DNA from: Pseudopedobacter sp038237895
Lineage (GTDB): Bacteria > Bacteroidota > Bacteroidia > Sphingobacteriales > Sphingobacteriaceae
NCBI GenBank assembly: GCA_038237895.1
Contig: JBBRYE010000107.1
Location: forward strand, 1-13,155
Direction: 5' to 3'
DNA: 13,155 nt
Shown here piece by piece: positions 1 through 8,064 of this stretch. Made by a program: the position numbers and the translations under genes. Every line of letters starts with the position of its first letter. Within the stretch, counting starts at the first letter, position 1. The notes under the pieces are model-generated. The model saw only the letters and a program-made list of their open reading frames with translations, did no database searches and was not told the origin of the DNA.

Positions 1-1
1 A

Positions 2-304
2 AACGAAGAACGCTTTGCAAACACCTATGCAAGAGGCAAAATGAGAATGAAAAGTTGGGGTAAGAATAAGATAAAACAAGGTTTAAAATTTAAGCAGGTG
101 TCTGCACCATTAATAAAAAAAGCCTTACAAAATTTAGATGGTGATGAATATTTAGAAAAACTGATTGGCGTTTTAGAAAAAAAAGCTCCTTTGATAAAGG
201 AAAAAGTTCGTTTTAAACGCAATTATAAGCTTTGTCAATATGCAATGAGCAGAGGATATGAACAAGATTTAATTTTTTATGTGTTGAATGATAGGGAATT
301 ATAA
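2..304 (+). CDS. recX: RecX family regulatory protein, C-terminal part (5' end outside window)
   Basis: The reading frame is open from base 2 and ends with TAA at 302-304, so about 100 residues of the C-terminal part are present and the start lies to the left of the window. An internal ATG at 41 is not the real start, because the family-typical stretch NEERFANTYARGKMRMKSWG begins before it. That stretch and the following GKNKIKQGLK are the characteristic core of RecX. The rest is the usual basic, helical three-helix repeat region, ending in a motif like GYEQDLIFYVL. RecX proteins bind RecA filaments and moderate recombination and SOS activity in the cytoplasm. No terminator is seen between this gene and the tRNA promoter downstream. 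The assignment rests on remembered family motifs and is fairly secure. Confidence 0.85.
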   Translation, partial: NEERFANTYARGKMRMKSWGKNKIKQGLKFKQVSAPLIKKALQNLDGDEYLEKLIGVLEKKAPLIKEKVRFKRNYKLCQYAMSRGYEQDLIFYVLNDREL

Positions 305-333
305 CAGTAGATTAACTTTTTTTTGATTGAATA

Positions 334-363
334 TTGCATAGAATTATTTTCTGGCTATATTTG
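334..363 (+). promoter_or_regulatory. Bacteroidota-type promoter for the tRNA cluster
   Basis: A perfect TAnnTTTG box (TATATTTG, 356-363) is preceded by TTG at 334-336 with a 19-nt spacer. This matches the -7/-33 consensus of the primary sigma factor in Bacteroidota. It sits 34 nt upstream of tRNA-Gly, so transcription would begin around 370 and read through the tRNA genes to the terminator at 692-731. Confidence 0.65.
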
Positions 364-397
364 CAACCCGCAAGGGAAAGAAAGTTCTTTAAAATAT

Positions 398-470
398 GCG
401 AAAGTAGCTCAGTTGGTAGAGCACAACCTTGCCAAGGTTGGGGTCGCGAGTTCGAATCTCGTCTTTCGCT
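398..470 (+). tRNA. tRNA-Gly (anticodon GCC)
   Basis: A 73-nt cloverleaf can be folded by hand. The acceptor stem GCGAAAG (398-404) pairs with CTTTCGC (463-469), leaving discriminator T470. The anticodon stem CAACC/GGTTG (424-428 with 436-440) encloses loop TTGCCAA, giving anticodon GCC at 431-433. The T arm contains GTTCGAATC. CCA is not encoded. It reads the glycine codons GGC and GGU. It is the first gene of a tRNA cluster behind the promoter at 334-363. Confidence 0.96.
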
Positions 471-519
471 CTCTTTTGATAATCTCTTTATGAGTTATCT
501 TTAGTAAGCTTAAATGCTT

Positions 520-600
520 GCTCAGATGTTGGAACTGGTAGACACGTCCCGATTCAATCGGGATCCCTGTTAAAGGGACATAAAAGTTTTAGCAAACTAT
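520..600 (+). pseudogene. degenerate tRNA-Leu-like copy with UCA anticodon loop
   Basis: The first 27 nt (520-546) match the 5' acceptor strand and D arm of the intact tRNA-Leu at 606 with a single difference (T529 for G615). A well-paired anticodon stem follows, TCCCG/CGGGA (547-551 with 559-563), with a 7-nt loop ATTCAAT that would give anticodon UCA at 554-556. A leucine-like variable arm follows (TCCC, 564-567, with GGGA, 575-578). The molecule then breaks down. There is no TTCRA loop, only a 5-bp hairpin with a 4-nt loop (585-598). No 3' strand can pair with GCTCAGA. It therefore cannot make a normal aminoacylated tRNA and is best called a relic or partial duplication of a class II tRNA. 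A UCA anticodon would read UGA if the molecule were functional, which I doubt. Confidence 0.7.
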
Positions 601-605
601 AAAAT

Positions 606-690
606 GCTCAGATGGTGGAACTGGTAGACACGCAGGACTTAAAATCCTGTTCCTGTTAAGGGAGTGCGGGTTCGATTCCCGCTCTGAGTA
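606..690 (+). tRNA. tRNA-Leu (anticodon UAA)
   Basis: This is an 85-nt class II tRNA. The acceptor GCTCAGA (606-612) pairs with TCTGAGT (683-689), with a G-U first pair and discriminator A690. The anticodon stem CAGGA/TCCTG (633-637 with 645-649) encloses CTTAAAA, giving anticodon TAA at 640-642. A long variable arm follows. The T stem GCGGG/CCCGC (666-670 with 678-682) encloses TTCGATT. CCA is not encoded. The gene decodes UUA and UUG leucine codons, which should be heavily used in this AT-rich genome. Confidence 0.96.
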
Positions 691-691
691 C

Positions 692-731
692 AAAACCTCT
701 TTACAAGCCCGTAAAGAGGTTTTTGTTTTTT
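692..731. terminator. strong, probably bidirectional intrinsic terminator
   Basis: A perfect 13-bp stem (692-704 with 711-723, core CCTCTTTAC/GTAAAGAGG) with loop AAGCCC is followed on the + strand by a T-rich tail to 731. It lies immediately after tRNA-Leu. Read on the minus strand, the same stem ends in TTTT. It could therefore also stop the kdp operon transcript, whose last gene ends at 834 and converges on this site. Confidence 0.85.
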
Positions 732-833
732 AAGGAAAACCCACATCTGGAATTGCAAGGCTTATAAAATGGTTTTTAAGTGGTTTAAATCTGCTTTTCT
801 TTCATTGATATTTGAAATATAACATTCCAAATC

Positions 834-2561
834 CTATTTTAGCGGTAATAAAAACCCAAAAGTACTTCCGGTTCCTATCTCACTTTTTACATAAATACTT
901 CCTTGTTGCGCTTCTATAAATTCTTTAGAAATGGCTAAGCCTAGTCCTGTACCTCCTTTTTCACTGGTATTTGAAGGCACTTGAAAGTACTTTTCAAATA
1001 ATCTCTTCTGGTATTTTTCCTCTATTCCTTTGCCAACATCGGTTACAGAAAATTCGATAGCATCATCATCGGGTTTTACACAAACATGAATAGTAGATTT
1101 TTCTGGACTGTAACGTACTGCATTTGAAAGAAAATTAGTTAAAACCCAAGCTGTTTTTTCTACATCTGCCTTTACTTTAGGTAAATTATTATTCAGTGAG
1201 ACTTTAAAATCGATACCTTTTTGCTGGGCGGAAAATTTAACGGTGTTAATAGCATAATCTACAATATCTTGTGCATTAACCTCATGGATGTTCAACTGAA
1301 TGTTACCACTTTCTAGTTGCGTCAAATCCAACATCTCTGACGTAATTTTTAACAACCTTTGAGTATCATCATCAATGTTTTTCAATAGATCGTTTTGCTC
1401 AAGATTCATATCTCCTATTCTTTTATCTTTTAAAAGTTTGATACTCATCCTAATTGCAGAAATAGGTGTTTTTAATTCGTGGGAGATAATTGACATGAAG
1501 TTGGTTTTTGCAGCATCCAACTCGTGGTATTTTGTGATATTTTTGAGCAGGATAACAGAACCGAAATGTCTTTCAGACAATTCATCATTTTTAGGATTAA
1601 TTTCTGTTTTTAGCTCAAAAACCTCTTTTGTAAAAAAACTTTCCTTCTCATCAGCATAAATTTTTAATTCTTTTTGATTTTTCCCAGCAAGAATTTCACG
1701 CATTAAATCATTTTTTAAAGCGATGTCCAAAGCATATCTTCCTTTTAAATCATCAGCTTTAGCATTTAATAAATTCAAAGCAACTGCATTAGCAAACAGG
1801 ATATTTTTATTTTCATCCAAGCCAATAACTGCATCCTTCATGTTATTAATAATGGTCTCTAATCTTAGTTTCTCAAATATGATATTCGCTAAATTACTAT
1901 TCTCAAAATCATTGAGTCTTTTAGCCATATGATTAAAAGCCTGAGCTAACTGTGCTAACTCGTCATTTCCCTCTACAACAATACGCTTCTGATAATTTTT
2001 AAGGGTAATTTCTTCAATACCTTCCGTTATCACATTTAAGGGATTAGCAATATATCCCGGAAAATTAAAAATGAAACTCAAAGCAATCATGATGCAGATA
2101 CTACCAAAAATACCTACATATAAAGTTGCATTTTTAGAAGTTTGAAGGGCAATATTATTCTTTAAAACAATGGCTTTCATATTGATATCCATTATTAAAT
2201 ATAAATTAGCCCTAATCTTATCTTTCAACTCTTCAAGATTATTCGGATTTGATGAGATTTTAGTAAAATCAATAAAAATGTTATTTGTAACTTTCTCTTC
2301 CCCTATTTCGGTAATATTATTTCTTTGTTTTTGGATGAGTTGATTAATTTTATTGATTTCTTCTGCATTTAAAACCTTACCATTTCCACCCAATTCTTGC
2401 AGGATAGATTTAGAAATATCAATTGATAAATAATTATCCTTTAATATTAATTGAGCATCTTTAGATAACCTATTGATATACCAGGTAGATGCTACAACCA
2501 ACCCGATGATGAGTACAAAAAGAAATCCTGTGCCTAACCTTAGTTTTGTTTTAATATTCAT
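834..2561 (-). CDS. HAMP-PAS sensor histidine kinase of the kdp operon (kinase half of a split KdpD system)
   Basis: This 575-residue inner-membrane histidine kinase has a first transmembrane segment near residues 12-29. A mostly helical periplasmic stretch of about 115 residues follows, then a second transmembrane segment near 147-168, a HAMP linker (about 170-222) and a PAS domain (about 232-345). The HisKA helix pair has phospho-acceptor H361 in SIISHELKTP. The ATPase domain shows N480 (N box), DVGKG at 508-512 (G1), LFEKYF at 521-526 (F box) and GGTGLGLA at 536-543 (G2). All catalytic boxes look intact. It is the last gene of the kdp operon, and its ATG is 7 nt after the stop of the KdpD sensor-domain gene, preceded by a reasonable Shine-Dalgarno (TAAGGATAAA). 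It does not have the four-helix membrane module of classical KdpD. I infer that it works with the neighbouring KdpD domain protein and phosphorylates the NtrC-type regulator at 8304-9647. The kinase call is very secure; the partnership is inference. Confidence 0.93.
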   Translation of the reverse strand: MNIKTKLRLGTGFLFVLIIGLVVASTWYINRLSKDAQLILKDNYLSIDISKSILQELGGNGKVLNAEEINKINQLIQKQRNNITEIGEEKVTNNIFIDFTKISSNPNNLEELKDKIRANLYLIMDINMKAIVLKNNIALQTSKNATLYVGIFGSICIMIALSFIFNFPGYIANPLNVITEGIEEITLKNYQKRIVVEGNDELAQLAQAFNHMAKRLNDFENSNLANIIFEKLRLETIINNMKDAVIGLDENKNILFANAVALNLLNAKADDLKGRYALDIALKNDLMREILAGKNQKELKIYADEKESFFTKEVFELKTEINPKNDELSERHFGSVILLKNITKYHELDAAKTNFMSIISHELKTPISAIRMSIKLLKDKRIGDMNLEQNDLLKNIDDDTQRLLKITSEMLDLTQLESGNIQLNIHEVNAQDIVDYAINTVKFSAQQKGIDFKVSLNNNLPKVKADVEKTAWVLTNFLSNAVRYSPEKSTIHVCVKPDDDAIEFSVTDVGKGIEEKYQKRLFEKYFQVPSNTSEKGGTGLGLAISKEFIEAQQGSIYVKSEIGTGSTFGFLLPLK

Positions 2562-2568
2562 TTTATCC

Positions 2569-3681
2569 TTATGAAATAATGATTAAGTCAATTTCTGTAT
2601 CACCCATTTTTTTAAGCAATTTATCAAACAAAGAAGTTTTAAATATTAAATCTAATGGACTAATTTTTGGTTTACCAATGCAAATAGTTGTAATATCATA
2701 TTTTAAAGCGGTATCAAAAATAATATCAGCTACATTATTACCCTTTACTTTTATTACTTCTGCGCCCATTTCAGTAGCTAATTTAAAATGATTTATTAAA
2801 TGCCTTTGTAAATCTAATTTAACTCTATCGGGATTTTCATTTTCTCTTTGCACATAAAGCACCATCCATTTAGATTGATAATAGGACGCTAAACGAGCCG
2901 TTTTTCTCAAAATCTGTTTGGTGCCTGTTGGATTGGTAGAAATACAGGCAAGAATCTTTTCTTTTCTTAATTTGACATTGGCTGGTAAACTGTTAGAGAT
3001 TTTCCGTTCTAAATGATGTGCAGTTTCTTTGTTGGCTAACTCCCTTAATTGCAGTAATTGCTCAATCTTAAAGAAATTGTTGAGCGCAATAGGAATTTTA
3101 TCCTCTTTGTAAATTTTACCTTCCTTTAATCTTTGGATAAGCTCATCAGCCGTTAAATCTATTTGTATAATTTCATCAGCCATCAAAATGACCTTATCCG
3201 GAACAGTTTCAGAAACTTTAATGCCGGTAATTTTTTCTACTTCTTGATTTAAACTTTCTATATGTTGGATATTTATTGCAGAAATCACATTAATTCCTGC
3301 ATTTAAAATATCGATAACATCTTGCCACCTTTTTTCGTTTTTGCCGCCTTCAATATTTGTATGCGCCAATTCATCAACAATAACCACCTCTGGCTTAACT
3401 TGTAGAATGGATTTTAAATCCATTTCTTCCAAAGATTTACCTTTATAAAAAATGGATTTTCTTGGGATAATGGGTAAATCTCCAACCAATTCCTGAGTTT
3501 CTTTCCTTTGATGCGTTTCAATATAACCTATCTTTACATCTATGTCGTTTTTGATTAAAGCACTTGCTTCCTGCAACATCCGGTAAGATTTTCCAACACC
3601 CGCACTCATCCCCAGATAAATTTTGAATTTACCCTTTTGATTAACTTTAATTAAATCTAAAAATTGATTTTTCTCGATCAT
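2569..3681 (-). CDS. kdpD: stand-alone KdpD sensor domain protein (KdpD N-terminal plus universal-stress domain, no kinase)
   Basis: This 370-residue soluble protein matches only the cytoplasmic N-terminal part of classical KdpD. The KdpD domain (about 1-230) carries Walker A GMSAGVGKS (24-32) and Walker B VVIVDELAHTN (99-109), with the family signature THQRKET at 56-62. A universal-stress-protein-like domain follows (about 241-370, beginning KILACIS). There are no transmembrane helices, HisKA or ATPase domain, whereas full KdpD proteins have about 900 residues. The gene is complete, not truncated: its TAA is followed by the next gene's start after 7 nt, and its ATG abuts the kdpC stop with no gap (TAAATG), so translational coupling is expected. 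In other bacteria this module senses nucleotides and ions and sets kinase output. Here it must act in trans, probably on the histidine kinase encoded next. Confidence 0.93.
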   Translation of the reverse strand: MIEKNQFLDLIKVNQKGKFKIYLGMSAGVGKSYRMLQEASALIKNDIDVKIGYIETHQRKETQELVGDLPIIPRKSIFYKGKSLEEMDLKSILQVKPEVVIVDELAHTNIEGGKNEKRWQDVIDILNAGINVISAINIQHIESLNQEVEKITGIKVSETVPDKVILMADEIIQIDLTADELIQRLKEGKIYKEDKIPIALNNFFKIEQLLQLRELANKETAHHLERKISNSLPANVKLRKEKILACISTNPTGTKQILRKTARLASYYQSKWMVLYVQRENENPDRVKLDLQRHLINHFKLATEMGAEVIKVKGNNVADIIFDTALKYDITTICIGKPKISPLDLIFKTSLFDKLLKKMGDTEIDLIIIS

Positions 3682-4245
3682 TTATTTCAAAGCATCTAAC
3701 CGAATGTTCAAATCTAATACATTAATAGTTGAAGGCCCAAACAATCCAAATAAAGGTTTATCTTCAATATCCATAACTAATTTCTTAATTTTTTCTTTAC
3801 CGATATTTCTCGTACTTGCAATCCTATCTACTTGTACCAAAGCGGCTTCTAAAGAAATTTGAGGGTCTAAACCACTACCAGAAGCTGTTACCAATTCTGA
3901 TGGTATTGCCATTTTATTTACCGTTGGATTTTCTTTTTGGAATGCAGCAATACGTTCTTCAACTTGTGCTAAATATTCTGGATTTGTTGGGCCTTTATTC
4001 GATCCTCCAGAACCGCCTCCGTTATAATCAACCGCAGAAGGGCGGCTTTGAAAATATATGGCTTGAGTGAAAGCTTGACCTATTTGTTGGTAACCTACAA
4101 TTTTTCCATTAACCGAAATTTTAGCTCCTTCTCCTTTTTCTTTTTGCAATTGAGCAATTCCGTAAATAGCTGCAGGATAAACAAAAGCAATGATGATGAT
4201 AAAAACCAGACTTAATCTTAACGCTGGTAAAATATGTGTTTTCAT
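3682..4245 (-). CDS. kdpC: potassium-transporting ATPase subunit KdpC
   Basis: KdpC is the small single-span subunit that stabilises the KdpFABC complex in the inner membrane and modulates ATP binding and K+ affinity. The 187-residue length is normal. A single N-terminal transmembrane helix spans about residues 9-32. The rest is extracytoplasmic, with the family motifs YFQSRPSA (64-71), a glycine- and asparagine-rich stretch, and SGSGLDPQIS near 122-131. The C-terminal region contains PLFGLFGP and the conserved NVLDLNIRLD ending. The ATG lies 5 nt after the kdpB stop, and the TAA directly abuts the kdpD ATG. Confidence 0.97.
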   Translation of the reverse strand: MKTHILPALRLSLVFIIIIAFVYPAAIYGIAQLQKEKGEGAKISVNGKIVGYQQIGQAFTQAIYFQSRPSAVDYNGGGSGGSNKGPTNPEYLAQVEERIAAFQKENPTVNKMAIPSELVTASGSGLDPQISLEAALVQVDRIASTRNIGKEKIKKLVMDIEDKPLFGLFGPSTINVLDLNIRLDALK

Positions 4246-4250
4246 GATAT

Positions 4251-6287
4251 TTAAAATAAAAGTGATACGCCTAAATCAATTAATTTAATTCCTATAAAAG
4301 GAACAATTACGCCTCCTAAACCATAAATCAATAGGTTTCTTCTTAACAAAGCACTTGCACCTATCGGTTTATAAGCTACTCCTGTTAAAGCCAAAGGAAT
4401 TAATAATGGGATAATGATGGCATTAAAAATAACTGCGGATAAAATTGCTGTTTCTGGACTGTGCAAATGCATGATATTTAAGAATTGCAAAGCCGGAATT
4501 GCTGTAATAAACAATGCTGGAACGATAGCGAAATACTTGGCCACATCATTTGCGATAGAGAAAGTGGTTAAGGTTCCTCTGGTCATTAATAACTGTTTAC
4601 CAATTTCTACTATTTCTATCAGTTTGGTAGGGTCATTATCTAAATCAACCATATTACCAGCTTCTTTTGCAGCCTGTGTTCCACTATTCATGGCTACACC
4701 AACATCGGCTTGAGCCAAAGCAGGCGCATCGTTTGTCCCATCGCCCATCATGGCAACCAGTTTACCCAATTTTTGCTCTGCCTTTATATAATTCATTTTA
4801 TCTTCGGGTTTTGCTTCAGCAATAAAATCATCTACACCAGCCTTTTCAGCAATGAATTTTGCGGTTAAAGGGTTGTCTCCAGTTACCATAACTGTTTTAA
4901 TACCCATTTTTCTTAACCTTTCAAAACGTTCGCTAATGCCAGGTTTAATAATATCCTGTAATTCTATGACGCCCATAATCACAGAATTTTCAGTAACTAC
5001 TAATGGCGTTCCACCGTTTGAAGCTATTTTATTTACTTCGATGGCAGTATCCCCAGGAAAAGAAAAATTAGCATTTTCAGTTATCTTCCTCATTGAATCA
5101 AATGCGCCTTTAAGAATTTGATTGCCATTCTTTAATTTCACACCACTAGATCTGGTTTCAGCAGTAAATTTGATAAAATTCATTCCCTCCTTTTCAGACG
5201 AGTTAACCGCACCAATGGGCAATAATTCATTAGCTAGTTCTACTATTGATTTTCCTTCCGGAGTTTCATCTGCAATAGAACTTAGTAAACAAAGCTTAAT
5301 AAAAGTTTCTTTCGGGATGCCATTTGCAGGGTAAAAGGCAGTTGCTTTTCTATTACCGATTGTGATAGTTCCTGTTTTATCTAATAAAAGTACATCAATA
5401 TCTCCTGCGGTTTCAACCGCTTTACCAGATTTGGTAATTACGTTTGCCCTTAAAGCCCTATCCATTCCGGCAATCCCGATTGCAGAAAGTAATCCACCAA
5501 TAGTAGTTGGAATCAAGCAAACGAATAGAGAAATAAAAGCCGCAATGGTAATTGGAGCATTCGCATAATCTGCAAATGGTTTCAATGTGATACAAACAAT
5601 CACAAAAACCAAAGTAAAACCAGCTAAAAGAATCGTTAAAGCTATTTCATTTGGAGTTTTCTGACGAGATGCGCCTTCTACCAAAGCAATCATTTTATCT
5701 AAAAAACTTTCGCCGGGGTCTGATGTAACTTTTACCTTGATTTGGTCTGATAAAACTTTTGTTCCACCAGTAACCGAGGATTTATCGCCACCTGCCTCTC
5801 TAATTACTGGCGCAGATTCTCCTGTAATTGCCGATTCATCAATGGTTGCAATTCCTTCGATAATTTCTCCATCAGAAGGGATGGTGTCTCCTGCTTCGCA
5901 AATAAAAATATCGCCTTTAGCTAATTCTCCGGATGATATTTCTTTAATATCGCTAGCCGATAGGTATAATTTTGCAATGGTATCCTGTCTGGTTTTTCTT
6001 AAAGAATTAGCTTGTGCTTTTCCTCTGGCTTCGGCAATAGCCTCTGCAAAATTGGCAAACAATAACGTTAAAAGAAGGATAAAAAATACGGTAATGTTAT
6101 ATCCAAAGAAACCTTGATCGGTATATTTTAAGGAATATAAACTAGTAAGTAACATAAACACGGTACCTACTTCTACCGTAAACATCACTGGATTTTTTAT
6201 TAAACTTACCGGACTAAGCTTTACAAAAGCTTCTTTTACAGCAGTTTTTACTAATGCGGGTTCAAATAATTTTGATTGAGTTTCCAT
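4251..6287 (-). CDS. kdpB: potassium-transporting P-type ATPase subunit KdpB
   Basis: KdpB is the catalytic P-type ATPase subunit that hydrolyses ATP to drive K+ import through KdpA. At 678 residues it has the usual length. Visible motifs are TGES in the actuator domain (155-158), the phosphorylation site DKTGT with D303, the hinge motif GDGTNDAPALAQADVG (515-530), and MVTGDNPLTA (467-476) in the catalytic domain. Several transmembrane pairs occur near 33-82, 216-270 and 580-676. The serine of TGES is the residue whose phosphorylation inhibits the E. coli pump at high K+, and it is retained here (S158). The gene starts 4 nt after the kdpA stop, consistent with stoichiometric operon expression. 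Confidence 0.98.
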   Translation of the reverse strand: METQSKLFEPALVKTAVKEAFVKLSPVSLIKNPVMFTVEVGTVFMLLTSLYSLKYTDQGFFGYNITVFFILLLTLLFANFAEAIAEARGKAQANSLRKTRQDTIAKLYLSASDIKEISSGELAKGDIFICEAGDTIPSDGEIIEGIATIDESAITGESAPVIREAGGDKSSVTGGTKVLSDQIKVKVTSDPGESFLDKMIALVEGASRQKTPNEIALTILLAGFTLVFVIVCITLKPFADYANAPITIAAFISLFVCLIPTTIGGLLSAIGIAGMDRALRANVITKSGKAVETAGDIDVLLLDKTGTITIGNRKATAFYPANGIPKETFIKLCLLSSIADETPEGKSIVELANELLPIGAVNSSEKEGMNFIKFTAETRSSGVKLKNGNQILKGAFDSMRKITENANFSFPGDTAIEVNKIASNGGTPLVVTENSVIMGVIELQDIIKPGISERFERLRKMGIKTVMVTGDNPLTAKFIAEKAGVDDFIAEAKPEDKMNYIKAEQKLGKLVAMMGDGTNDAPALAQADVGVAMNSGTQAAKEAGNMVDLDNDPTKLIEIVEIGKQLLMTRGTLTTFSIANDVAKYFAIVPALFITAIPALQFLNIMHLHSPETAILSAVIFNAIIIPLLIPLALTGVAYKPIGASALLRRNLLIYGLGGVIVPFIGIKLIDLGVSLLF

Positions 6288-6291
6288 AATT

Positions 6292-7983
6292 TTATAAAGA
6301 AAAATATTCTGCTAATGGTCCTAATGTTAATGCTGGGAAAAATGATAATGCTGTTATAATTAATATGACTGCCATTATCATGACACCAAAAGTTCCTGTA
6401 TCTGTTTTTAATGTTCCAGCACTTTCTGGCACTTGTTTTTTTGCAGCTAACAAACCTGCAATGGCAACCGGACCTATGATTGGTAGAAATCTAGCCAATA
6501 TTAAAACTACTCCAGTGCTGATATTCCAGAAAGGTGTATTATCTCCTAATCCTTCAAAGCCAGAACCATTATTAGCTGATGCGCTACTAAACTCATACAT
6601 CATTTCTGAAAAACCATGGTATCCAGGGTTATTTAACCAACCATATTGATGCAAAACAATAAGGAAAGAAGATAATGCCGTACCTCCCAATATCAATAAT
6701 GGATGTAGTAGTGCAATGAGCATGGCAATTTTCATCTCTCGGGCTTCTATCTTTTTACCTAAAAATTCCGGTGTGCGCCCCACCATTAATCCAGAGATAA
6801 AAACAGCCAATATCAAAAAGACGTAAAAGTTTAGAAATCCTACACCAACTCCTCCGTAAAAAGCATTGACCATCATTCCCATCAATTGTGATAAACCGCT
6901 TAAAGGTGTCATGCTATCATGCATTGCATTAACAGAACCGTTTGAAGTTACCGTTGTTGTGACGCCCCAAAATGCAGATGCTGCAGCACCAAATCGGGTT
7001 TCCTTACCTTCCATACTTCCGTGGATTTGGGAAATTTCCATATCGGCAATTTTTTTATTTCCCTGCATCTCTTGCATTACAGAAGGAATTAAAAGCATCA
7101 GAAAACCAATGGTCATCACCCCAAAAATCATGATGCTTAACTTTTTATTTTTAAGATAATATCCTAAAGCAAAGACTAAAGCGATTGGAATAAGAATGAT
7201 GAGCAAGTTCTCTAAAATATTGGTTAAATAAGTTGGGTTTTCTAATGGGTGAGCAGAGTTAACACCAAAAAACCCACCTCCGTTTGTACCCGCCTGTTTA
7301 ATAGCAATCATGGCGGCTGCTGGTCCACGAGATATTTGTTGGGCGACACCTTCAACAGTTTGAATATTATCTTTTCCCAAAAAAGTCATTGGGACACCAC
7401 TAAAAACTAAAATGACGGAAGTGATAACGGAAATTGGTAAAAGGATCCTTAAAACGGTTTTAACAAAATAATCATAAAAGTTACCTAATAAATTGCCTTG
7501 CTTTTCTTTAAAAGCTTTAAATACAACAATGCAAGCAGCTATACCAGTTGCAGCAGTTACAAATTGTAAAAATGTAATACAGGCTAACTGAGAAAGGTAA
7601 CTTAAGCCAGTTTCTCCGCTGTAATGCTGTAAATTGGCATTTACCAAAAAGCTAACGGCGGTGTTAAAAGCCAAATCTGGCGACATGGAAGGATTGTTAT
7701 CTGGATTCCAAAAATGATAGCTTTGAGACATCAATAATAACATTGCCCAAAAAAACCAAATGAGATTGATGGTTAACAATGCTTTCAAATGCTCCTTCCA
7801 GGTCATTTGTTTGTTAGGGTTAATCCCGCTTAAGCGGAAAATAAATTTTTCTATTGGAGCAAAAAATCCATCGGCAAATGGTTTCCCTTCTCCAAAAATC
7901 TTTGCAATATATTTTCCGAGTGGAATAGCCAAAGCCACCGCTACAAGGAAAATAAGGACGATGCCTAAAATTTCTGTATTCAT
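6292..7983 (-). CDS. kdpA: potassium-transporting ATPase subunit KdpA
   Basis: KdpA is the K+-selective channel-like subunit of the KdpFABC complex, related to the Trk/Ktr superfamily of K+ transporters. It has 563 residues with about ten hydrophobic segments. The four pore-loop repeats can be read: VNANLQHYSGE (114-124), QAGTNGGGFFG (230-240), TSNGSVNAMHDS (346-357) and ANNGSGFEGL (470-479). The glycine of the second filter loop (G232) and the glutamine of the first (Q119) are present, so high-affinity K+ selectivity is expected. The start ATG lies 3 nt after the kdpF stop and is followed by a hydrophobic first helix. Nothing suggests damage. Confidence 0.98.
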   Translation of the reverse strand: MNTEILGIVLIFLVAVALAIPLGKYIAKIFGEGKPFADGFFAPIEKFIFRLSGINPNKQMTWKEHLKALLTINLIWFFWAMLLLMSQSYHFWNPDNNPSMSPDLAFNTAVSFLVNANLQHYSGETGLSYLSQLACITFLQFVTAATGIAACIVVFKAFKEKQGNLLGNFYDYFVKTVLRILLPISVITSVILVFSGVPMTFLGKDNIQTVEGVAQQISRGPAAAMIAIKQAGTNGGGFFGVNSAHPLENPTYLTNILENLLIILIPIALVFALGYYLKNKKLSIMIFGVMTIGFLMLLIPSVMQEMQGNKKIADMEISQIHGSMEGKETRFGAAASAFWGVTTTVTSNGSVNAMHDSMTPLSGLSQLMGMMVNAFYGGVGVGFLNFYVFLILAVFISGLMVGRTPEFLGKKIEAREMKIAMLIALLHPLLILGGTALSSFLIVLHQYGWLNNPGYHGFSEMMYEFSSASANNGSGFEGLGDNTPFWNISTGVVLILARFLPIIGPVAIAGLLAAKKQVPESAGTLKTDTGTFGVMIMAVILIITALSFFPALTLGPLAEYFSL

Positions 7984-7986
7984 TTT

Positions 7987-8064
7987 TTAAAAATTTTCTG
8001 GTTTTAACAATACGTAAATCATGTAAAAGAATATCGCTATGGCGATGATGAATAATGCGCTCAT
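7987..8064 (-). CDS. kdpF: potassium-transporting ATPase small subunit KdpF (25 aa)
   Basis: This 25-codon gene (ATG at 8064-8062, TAA at 7989-7987) encodes a single transmembrane helix: MSALFIIAIAIFFYMIYVLL followed by KPENF. The KP-E-F tail after a bulky hydrophobic helix is typical of KdpF, the lipid-like peptide that stabilises KdpABC and packs between KdpA and KdpB. It sits in the expected place, 3 nt before kdpA. Its start overlaps the stop of the preceding micropeptide gene (ATGA), supporting translational coupling. It is too short for ordinary ORF calling, and I read it directly from the reverse strand. Confidence 0.88.
   Translation of the reverse strand: MSALFIIAIAIFFYMIYVLLKPENF

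Noticed and set aside
520..600. Selenocysteine or opal-suppressor tRNA
   Set aside because: The anticodon loop reads UCA, but there is no T loop and no 3' acceptor strand, and the 5' half is plainly leucine-type.
769..822. Short plus-strand ATG frame between the tRNA terminator and the kinase gene
   Set aside because: It has only about 17 codons and lies after a terminator with no promoter or coupling. I see nothing else in 732-833 beyond AT-rich spacer.
2569..3681. KdpD as a truncated or frameshifted pseudogene
   Set aside because: The protein ends after a complete USP domain, is tightly coupled to genes on both sides, and is followed by a complete kinase of a different architecture, so the short form is an intact gene.
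4414..6117. Several plus-strand frames of 60-126 codons antisense to kdpB
   Set aside because: They are shadows of the conserved P-type ATPase coding sequence; none has a recognisable domain.
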